Shown here one piece after another: positions 58,725 to 64,000 of a stretch of 64,000 bases of DNA (position 1 is the first letter of the stretch; every line of letters starts with the position of its first letter). The stretch covers positions 62,001 to 126,000 of the forward strand of contig CALGVA010000073.1 of NCBI GenBank assembly GCA_937920345.1, written 5' to 3'. Both the position numbers and the translations under genes were made by a program. Source of the stretch: an uncultured Lachnospiraceae bacterium (lineage in GTDB: Bacteria > Bacillota > Clostridia > Lachnospirales > Lachnospiraceae). Under the pieces are notes generated by a model, which made no database searches, was not told the origin of the DNA, and saw only the letters and a program-made list of their open reading frames with translations.

Positions 58725-58791
58725 CCCTGACGTACAGGGAAGCTTGTAATGCAAGGGTCGGGGAACCGTACTGTGGAGGGTCTGCAGTACG
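58725..58791 (+). promoter_or_regulatory. Three consecutive hairpins in the leader of the DUF6145 gene
   Basis: CCCTG-ACGTA-CAGGG (58725-58739), CTTG-TAATG-CAAG (58743-58755) and CGTACTG with CAGTACG (58767-58773, 58785-58791). The sequence ACGTACAGG occurs in the first hairpin and again at the ribosome binding site. A leader control element is possible. Confidence 0.4.
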
Positions 58792-58798
58792 TACAGGT

Positions 58799-59158
58799 AT
58801 GGATATGGGTGAGAATCGGGATAACAGGGTAGTGCTGTGCGGCGCGAATGCCTACGAACAGAAATATTATTTCAATGAGCAGTTTGCGGGGATTCCGGAG
58901 TCAATTAAGGAAGAACTCCATGTGATCTGCGTGCTGTTTACCGAAGAGGTAGGGGGTGTCTTCACGATTGTCTTCGAGGAGGACGGCAGTATCTCACTGG
59001 AGACGAATGCGGAGGAGGACGATCTGCTCTATGATGAGATCAGCAGCGGGCTTCTGGTAGGAGAAATCCGAAGGAACAGGCAGGAACTGCTGGAGTCGCT
59101 GCAGTTGTATTACAGGGTGTTTGTTCTGCATGACCGGACTGTGCTGGAAGAAGGATAA
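58799..59158 (+). CDS. DUF6145 family protein
   Basis: A 119-residue soluble acidic protein. ATG at 58799 or 58805 (MGENRDN, AGG seven bases upstream) may be the start. The conserved segment VLCGANAYEQKYYFNEQF, then ELHVICVLFTEEVGGVFTIV and YDEISSGLLVGEIRRNRQEL match a small family that I know only from Lachnospiraceae and relatives. It lies between birA and dusB in the same direction. No catalytic motif is seen; function unknown. Confidence 0.8.
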   Translation: MDMGENRDNRVVLCGANAYEQKYYFNEQFAGIPESIKEELHVICVLFTEEVGGVFTIVFEEDGSISLETNAEEDDLLYDEISSGLLVGEIRRNRQELLESLQLYYRVFVLHDRTVLEEG

Positions 59159-59249
59159 TACCCTGTGCCGGCGGTGTGTTTCAGTGCCGGCCGGAGCGCA
59201 GAGCGGGATTATAACGGAATGGATACCGGAATGAAGGGATACAGGCGGG

Positions 59250-60224
59250 ATGAGTGATTTACTGCACAAGCTGACGATTGGCAGCGTTACCTTGGACAAT
59301 AATATTATACTGGCTCCCATGGCAGGCGTGACAGACCTGCCTTTTCGTTTGCTGTGCAGTGAGCATGGAGCGGGCATGTGCTGTATGGAGATGGTCAGCG
59401 CCAAGGCGATTTTATATAAAAATAAAAACACGGAAAGTCTGCTTGAGATCCATCCGCAGGAGGGGCCGGTATCCCTGCAGTTATTCGGCTCAGACCCGAA
59501 GATCATGAGTGAGATGGCCAGACAGATCGAGGACAGACCTTTTGACATTCTGGATATTAATATGGGCTGTCCCGTGCCGAAAGTGGTGAATAACGGAGAA
59601 GGATCGGCGCTGATGAAAGAACCGGATCTGGTTGCCGAAATAGTGTCGGCAGTGACTCGATTAGTCAATAAGCCGGTGACGGTCAAGATCCGCAAAGGAT
59701 TTGACGAAGCCCATGTCAATGCCGTGGAGATCGCAAAGATTGCAGAGCAGGCAGGCGCGGCGGCGGTGGCGGTGCACGGCAGGACGAGAGAGCAGTACTA
59801 TGCCGGCGAGGCGGATTGGGAGATTCTGGCGAAGGTGAAGGCGAGCGTGTCCATTCCGGTGATCGGCAACGGCGACGTCACGGACGGTGCCAGTGCGGAA
59901 AGAATGCTGTGTGAGACGGGATGCGACGGCGTAATGGTGGGGAGAGCCGCCAGAGGCAATCCGTGGCTGTTTCGGCAGATCGGGGCGTATCTGTGTGACG
60001 GGACGGAAGCAGAGCCGCCGACGCGGGAGGAGATTAAGGAGATGATTCTGCGCCATGCAGAGCTGCAGCTTGCATGTAAGGGGGAATATACGGGGATACG
60101 GGAGATGCGTAAGCATGTGTCCTGGTATACGGCAGGACTGCCGCATTCCGCCAGACTGCGGCAGAGCGTGAATATGGTGGAGAGCTTCGAGGAACTGAGA
60201 CGGCTGGTGGAGGAGGAATTTTGA
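59250..60224 (+). CDS. dusB: tRNA-dihydrouridine synthase B
   Basis: A 324-residue FMN enzyme reducing uridine in the tRNA D-loop. Marks are NNIILAPMAGVTDLPFRLLC, QLFGSDPKIM, DINMGCPVPKVVNNGEGSAL with catalytic Cys, VKIRKGFDE, AVHGRTREQYYAGEADW, VIGNGDV and VMVGRAARGNPWLF. GGCGGG lies directly before the ATG. It belongs to the DusB/NifR3 group, distinct from the Dus enzyme at 23564, so the genome has at least two. Confidence 0.94.
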   Translation: MSDLLHKLTIGSVTLDNNIILAPMAGVTDLPFRLLCSEHGAGMCCMEMVSAKAILYKNKNTESLLEIHPQEGPVSLQLFGSDPKIMSEMARQIEDRPFDILDINMGCPVPKVVNNGEGSALMKEPDLVAEIVSAVTRLVNKPVTVKIRKGFDEAHVNAVEIAKIAEQAGAAAVAVHGRTREQYYAGEADWEILAKVKASVSIPVIGNGDVTDGASAERMLCETGCDGVMVGRAARGNPWLFRQIGAYLCDGTEAEPPTREEIKEMILRHAELQLACKGEYTGIREMRKHVSWYTAGLPHSARLRQSVNMVESFEELRRLVEEEF

Positions 60225-60265
60225 ATACTATGCCTGCATAGCGGATTACGGGCGTTCCGCCCTAT

Positions 60266-60330
60266 AGAAATAATGATATAAAACGCTCTTAGTGAGCGAG
60301 CTCCCACGAGCATTTTATATCATTATTTCT
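60266..60330 (+). repeat. Perfect 18-bp inverted repeat downstream of dusB
   Basis: AGAAATAATGATATAAAA (60266-60283) is the exact reverse complement of 60313-60330. GCTC/GAGC pairs extend the stem after one mismatch. No G/C-rich stem plus T-run is present, so it is not a normal terminator. Confidence 0.9.
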
Positions 60331-60364
60331 GCATGGCAGAATGGGTGGGCGCATATATTAATGC

Positions 60365-61294
60365 ATGGAACGGGAGAAGATTATTTATTATTATCCGATG
60401 CAGGAACGAAATGCAAAAAGAGGTCGTGCGTATGCGGCAAAGAGGCGCTGGTTTCAGGAGGCAGAGCTGGACGCGCAAAATGCGGACGAGATAACGGCAA
60501 AACCGCAGGAGTTCGAGGTGATCGGCTGTGTGATACCGCCTTTTTACTACAGAAACAAAGTGTGGAAACCGCAGGTTCTGTCTGAGGCGATGGAGCGTGT
60601 GCCGCGGCGTGTGGAGGGTATGACGGATACGTGGATTCACCCGCAGATCGCGGCGATGCTGACGGCGGAATATGAAGGCCGGTTTGCGACGCGCAGGGAG
60701 ACCATACAGATGGTGACGGCACAGATCGTCCGTCAGTATGCGGCGCAGACGATCGGGGCGTGCGGGGAGGCGGTAGTGCTCTTGGGCGCGCCGGCGGATA
60801 CGGATCTGCAGATGGACATGACCAGGGAACTTTTACTGCCCTACCTGCCCAGGATCAACAGGCTGCTGATCTTCTATGAGGAGATTGCAGAGACGGATAT
60901 CTGGATGGAATTAGGCAGCCATCTGGACGAGTATTATTATGAATACGGGCTGGTGCCCCAGCTGGAGCCGTATGTGACGTCTTACGGTGCAGGAACGGCG
61001 GATATCTGTGCCGGGCCGCAGCATGTGACAGAGGGGCAGGCTGAGAATCCCGTAGGGATTCAGGAACGGCACTGCATCCTGAAGTGCGGAAAACCGCGCT
61101 GCAGCGGTATGATCCTGGATTACAGCAGACAGTTCCGGTATCCTAAAATTATGCCGGAGAGCAAGGCGGTCTATATTGATATTGTGTCCGAAGCGGAAAA
61201 AGAATGTCTGCTCGGACGAAAAACCCCTTGGATTCCATACATCTCACCGTTAAAATACCTTGACACTATAGTAAAAAGTGGGTATGATAGTTAA
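60365..61294 (+). CDS. Hypothetical protein upstream of greA
   Basis: A 309-residue soluble protein, family not recognised. The start at 60365 lacks a clear ribosome binding site; MQERNAKRGRAYAAKRRW at 60398 is an alternative. Basic N-terminus, then PQEFEVIGCVIPPFYYRNKV, a Rossmann-like VVLLGAPADTDLQMDMTREL followed by RINRLLIFYEEIAE, and a cysteine group HCILKCGKPRCSGM near residue 237 that might bind metal. The C-terminus has SRQFRYPKIMPESKAVYIDI. It lies between dusB and greA; the greA promoter overlaps its last codons. Confidence 0.65.
   Translation: MEREKIIYYYPMQERNAKRGRAYAAKRRWFQEAELDAQNADEITAKPQEFEVIGCVIPPFYYRNKVWKPQVLSEAMERVPRRVEGMTDTWIHPQIAAMLTAEYEGRFATRRETIQMVTAQIVRQYAAQTIGACGEAVVLLGAPADTDLQMDMTRELLLPYLPRINRLLIFYEEIAETDIWMELGSHLDEYYYEYGLVPQLEPYVTSYGAGTADICAGPQHVTEGQAENPVGIQERHCILKCGKPRCSGMILDYSRQFRYPKIMPESKAVYIDIVSEAEKECLLGRKTPWIPYISPLKYLDTIVKSGYDS
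61260..61288 (+). promoter_or_regulatory. Promoter of greA-lysS
   Basis: Perfect TTGACA (61260-61265), 17 bp, TATGAT (61283-61288), inside the end of the preceding gene and about 190 bases before greA. Confidence 0.65.
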
Positions 61295-61474
61295 GTTATA
61301 AAATCAAGAAATTGCAGGAAACCGCATAATACCTGATTGTATATGTAATAATGGATGCAGGTTACACGAGAAATATGGACCGGAGCAGAACGGTGTGCGC
61401 CGGATAGCAGGATTAAAACGAAATATAAATGTATAACAATATAGTAACAATATATGGAGAAAGGGAGAATTACC

Positions 61475-61957
61475 ATGCAGGAGAAGAAAAACATCTTAAC
61501 GTATGAAGGCTTGAGAAAATATGAGGACGAGCTGCACGATCTGAAGGTCGTAAAACGTAAGGAAGTTGCGCAGAAAATCAAGGAAGCAAGAGAGCAGGGC
61601 GATCTGTCCGAGAATGCCGAGTACGATGCGGCAAAAGACGAGCAGCGCGATATTGAGGCAAGGATTGAAGAACTGGAGAAGATTCTGAAGAATGCGGAAG
61701 TAGTCGTGGAGGATGAAGTAGACTTAGATAAGATTAACATCGGCTGTCTCGTGAAGATTCTGGATATGGAATATAATGAGGAACTGGAATATAAGATCGT
61801 AGGTTCTACCGAGGCAAACAGCCTGAAAGGCAAGATCTCCAATGAATCTCCTGTGGGAAAAGCGCTGATCGGCGCAAAAGTCGGCGATACGGTGGATGTT
61901 GAGACACAGGCGGGCGTGATCAAGTATAAGGTGCTTGAGATCCAGAGATCCAACTGA
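61475..61957 (+). CDS. greA: Transcription elongation factor GreA
   Basis: A 160-residue factor that rescues backtracked RNA polymerase by stimulating transcript cleavage. The start at 61475 (MQEKKNILTYEGLRKYEDEL) follows GGGAGAATTACC. The N-terminal coiled coil has the acidic tip GDLSENAEYDAAKDEQRDIE, whose Asp and Glu enter the polymerase channel; the C-terminal domain has VGSTEANSLKGKISNESPVG and GKALIGAKVGD. It is followed by lysS, the same order as in many Firmicutes. Confidence 0.95.
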   Translation: MQEKKNILTYEGLRKYEDELHDLKVVKRKEVAQKIKEAREQGDLSENAEYDAAKDEQRDIEARIEELEKILKNAEVVVEDEVDLDKINIGCLVKILDMEYNEELEYKIVGSTEANSLKGKISNESPVGKALIGAKVGDTVDVETQAGVIKYKVLEIQRSN

Positions 61958-62070
61958 TCGGTTCAATAGGGAAATCACAAATAACAGAAATGCGTTTTTT
62001 TATAAATTAGAAATATAATTATGTAAGGTTTATGTAAGGCATAACAATAGAGAAAGGTGTAGGTGTTGAC

Positions 62071-64000
62071 ATGGCAGAAGCACAGAATCGGGGAAAAGAA
62101 CAGCAGGAACAGGATATCAACCAGCTTCTGAAAGTGAGACGGGAAAAACTCGCTGCACTGCAGGAGAGTGGCAAAGATCCTTTTCAGATCACAAAATACG
62201 ATGTGACCCATCACAGTCAGGAGATCAAGGACAATTATGACGCGCTGGAAGGCAAAAAAGTCTCTATCGCGGGCCGCGTGATGTCCAAGCGCATTATGGG
62301 CAAGGCTTCTTTCTGTAACGTGCAGGATCTGCAGGGCGATATCCAGTGCTATGTGGCGAGAGACAGCATCGGTGAAGAACCCTATGCCGAATTTAAAAAA
62401 TATGACGTGGGTGACATTGTCGGCATCGAGGGTGAAGTATTTACCACGAAAACAGGCGAGATTTCCCTTCACGTGGAGAAAATGACACTCCTGTCAAAAA
62501 GTCTCCAGATCCTGCCGGAGAAGTATCACGGACTGGTAAACACGGATATCCGTTACCGTCAGAGATATACTGACCTGATCATGAACGAGGATGTGAAGAA
62601 GACCTTTGTCATGCGTTCTAAGATTATCAGTTCCATCAGACGCTATCTGGACGGACAGGGATTTCTCGAAGTGGAGACGCCCATGCTCGTGTCCAATGCG
62701 GGCGGTGCGGCGGCAAGACCTTTTGAGACACACTATAATGCGCTGGACGAGGACGTGAAACTTCGTATTTCACTGGAATTATATCTGAAAAGACTGATCG
62801 TGGGCGGCATGGAGAGAGTCTATGAGATCGGACGCGTTTTCCGGAACGAAGGACTGGACGCGAGACATAACCCTGAATTTACACTGATGGAATTGTATCA
62901 GGCTTATACGGACTATTACGGGATGATGGATCTGACCGAAAATATGTTCCGCCATGTGGCGGGGGAAGTGTGCGGCACGACCACCGTTCCTTACGGCGAT
63001 GTGGAGATCGACCTTGGCAGTCCCTTCGCGCGCATGACGATGACAGAAGCGGTGAAGAAATATGCCGGCGTGGATTTCGATGAAATCAAAGATACTGCAG
63101 AGGCGAAGAAGATTGCCGATGAAAAAGGCGTTCATTATGAGGACAGACACACGAAAGGCGATATCCTGAATCTGTTCTTCGAGGAATATGTGGAGGAACA
63201 TCTGGTACAGCCGACTTTCATCATGGATCACCCCATCGAGATCTCTCCGCTGACCAAGAAGAAACCGGACAAGCCGGATTACGTGGAGCGTTTTGAACTG
63301 TTTATTACGGGCCGCGAGATGTGTAACGCTTATTCTGAATTAAATGATCCCATTGACCAGAGAGAGCGTTTCAAGGCTCAGGAAGCGGCGCTGGCAGCAG
63401 GCGATGAAGAGGCCAATACTACCGATGAAGACTTTATGAATGCGCTGGAAATCGGTATGCCCCCCACGGGCGGTATCGGCTACGGTATCGACAGACTGGT
63501 GATGTTACTGACCAATTCGCCGGCAATCCGCGATGTTTTGCTCTTCCCGACCATGAAAAGTCTGGATAAAGCACAGGACAAAAAAGCGGCAGACCGCGGG
63601 AAGAATGAAAAGAAAACAGCCGGCCAGGCAGCGAAGACAAGCAAGGTTACAAGAGAGCAGGCGCTTGATCTGCTGAAGAAATATAACAAAGAGCCTTTTC
63701 ATATCCAGCACGCGCTGACCGTGGAAGGCGTCATGCGCTGGTTTGCGAAAGAACTGGGCTATGGAGAGGAAGAAGAGTTCTGGGGAATTACCGGACTTTT
63801 GCATGATATCGACTTCGAGCTTTATCCGGAGGAGCACTGTAAGAAAGCACCGGAGCTTCTGCGCGAAGGCGGTGTGGGCGAGGACATGATCTATGCGGTC
63901 TGCTCCCACGGCTACGGACTCTGCAGTGAGGAAGAACCTAAGCTGGAGATGGAAAAGGTGCTCTTCGCATCCGACGAACTGACCGGTCTGATCTGGTCCT
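62071..64000 (+). CDS. lysS: Lysyl-tRNA synthetase fused to an HD domain (3' end outside window)
   Basis: The reading frame is open from ATG at 62071 (AGGTG upstream) to the window end, 643 codons. An anticodon-binding OB fold (VSIAGRVMSKRIMGKASFCN) leads to the class II catalytic core: motif 2 in YEIGRVFRNEGLDARHNPEF and motif 3 in GIGYGIDRLVMLLT near residue 468. Normal LysRS ends about residue 500. Here a lysine-rich linker follows in the same frame, then from about 525 an HD-type domain: FHIQHALTVEGVMRWFAKEL, GLLHDIDFELYPEEHC (His-Asp at about 576) and VCSHGYG. No stop or frame break separates them. HD domains are metal phosphohydrolases; what it acts on here is unknown. Confidence 0.93.
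   Translation, partial: MAEAQNRGKEQQEQDINQLLKVRREKLAALQESGKDPFQITKYDVTHHSQEIKDNYDALEGKKVSIAGRVMSKRIMGKASFCNVQDLQGDIQCYVARDSIGEEPYAEFKKYDVGDIVGIEGEVFTTKTGEISLHVEKMTLLSKSLQILPEKYHGLVNTDIRYRQRYTDLIMNEDVKKTFVMRSKIISSIRRYLDGQGFLEVETPMLVSNAGGAAARPFETHYNALDEDVKLRISLELYLKRLIVGGMERVYEIGRVFRNEGLDARHNPEFTLMELYQAYTDYYGMMDLTENMFRHVAGEVCGTTTVPYGDVEIDLGSPFARMTMTEAVKKYAGVDFDEIKDTAEAKKIADEKGVHYEDRHTKGDILNLFFEEYVEEHLVQPTFIMDHPIEISPLTKKKPDKPDYVERFELFITGREMCNAYSELNDPIDQRERFKAQEAALAAGDEEANTTDEDFMNALEIGMPPTGGIGYGIDRLVMLLTNSPAIRDVLLFPTMKSLDKAQDKKAADRGKNEKKTAGQAAKTSKVTREQALDLLKKYNKEPFHIQHALTVEGVMRWFAKELGYGEEEEFWGITGLLHDIDFELYPEEHCKKAPELLREGGVGEDMIYAVCSHGYGLCSEEEPKLEMEKVLFASDELTGLIWS

Noticed and set aside
1..64000. 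tRNA, rRNA, CRISPR, prophage or integrative-element genes
   Set aside because: No T-loop type GGTTCGAATCC motifs, rRNA stretches, spaced repeats, integrases or phage structural genes were found on either strand.

Overview
The window is a stretch of a low-to-mid GC Gram-positive chromosome, most likely a member of the Lachnospiraceae (Clostridia). The basis is gene content and order (argF, birA, a DUF6145 gene, dusB, greA, lysS; a SAM-I riboswitch before metK; a UDPGP-type uridylyltransferase beside galE), strong AGGAGG ribosome binding sites, and TTGACA/TATAAT promoters. No rRNA, tRNA, CRISPR array, prophage or intact insertion sequence is visible. Two genes are cut by the window edges: a QueG-like iron-sulfur protein at base 1 and lysS at base 64000.

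Layout. 1-4.7 kb: QueG-like fragment, an SPFH membrane protein with a ribbon-helix-helix partner, a DUF4422 glycosyltransferase-like protein and a DUF3298 lipoprotein. 5.1-7.5 kb: a polar amino acid ABC transporter (permease, ATPase, binding lipoprotein). 7.7-10.1 kb: zinc-ribbon protein, YafY/WYL regulator and an alpha/beta hydrolase. 10.4-14.8 kb: a lantibiotic-immunity type ABC transporter (LanF, LanE, LanG types) with its own response regulator and histidine kinase but no lantibiotic genes, so probably a peptide-antibiotic defence operon. 14.9-20.9 kb: SstT serine/threonine symporter, GH36 alpha-galactosidase and a second amino acid ABC transporter whose binding protein appears circularly permuted. 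21-28 kb: a decayed Rpn-type transposase remnant, small membrane proteins, an MGMT-like protein, a Dus enzyme with an unusual internal repeat, and two MATE exporters. 28-37.3 kb: chemotaxis receptor, UDP-sugar genes, hemolysin III family protein, DUF6020 membrane protein and a small alarmone synthetase. 37.7-46.1 kb: coiled-coil tail-anchored protein, flavin reductase, DNA polymerase IV, LysM/G5/M23 peptidase, MurA, SAM riboswitch plus metK, and small envelope proteins. 46.4-64 kb: housekeeping genes dnaE, pfkA, a SpoU rRNA methyltransferase, proC, an SH3/SleB hydrolase, NfeD with a second SPFH protein, argF, birA, dusB, greA and lysS.

Most genes are ordinary chromosomal functions: nutrient uptake, envelope building, translation and replication. 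The unusual material lies in four places: the permuted binding protein, the lysyl-tRNA synthetase fused to an HD domain, the orphan lantibiotic-immunity operon, and a rich set of intergenic palindromes. These palindromes include two copies of a hairpin-bearing repeat set directly before start codons, a nested inverted-repeat element at 54.75-54.93 kb, and a possible structured RNA between the SAM riboswitch terminator and metK. All assignments come from reading the sequence and from memory of protein families; no database search was run.
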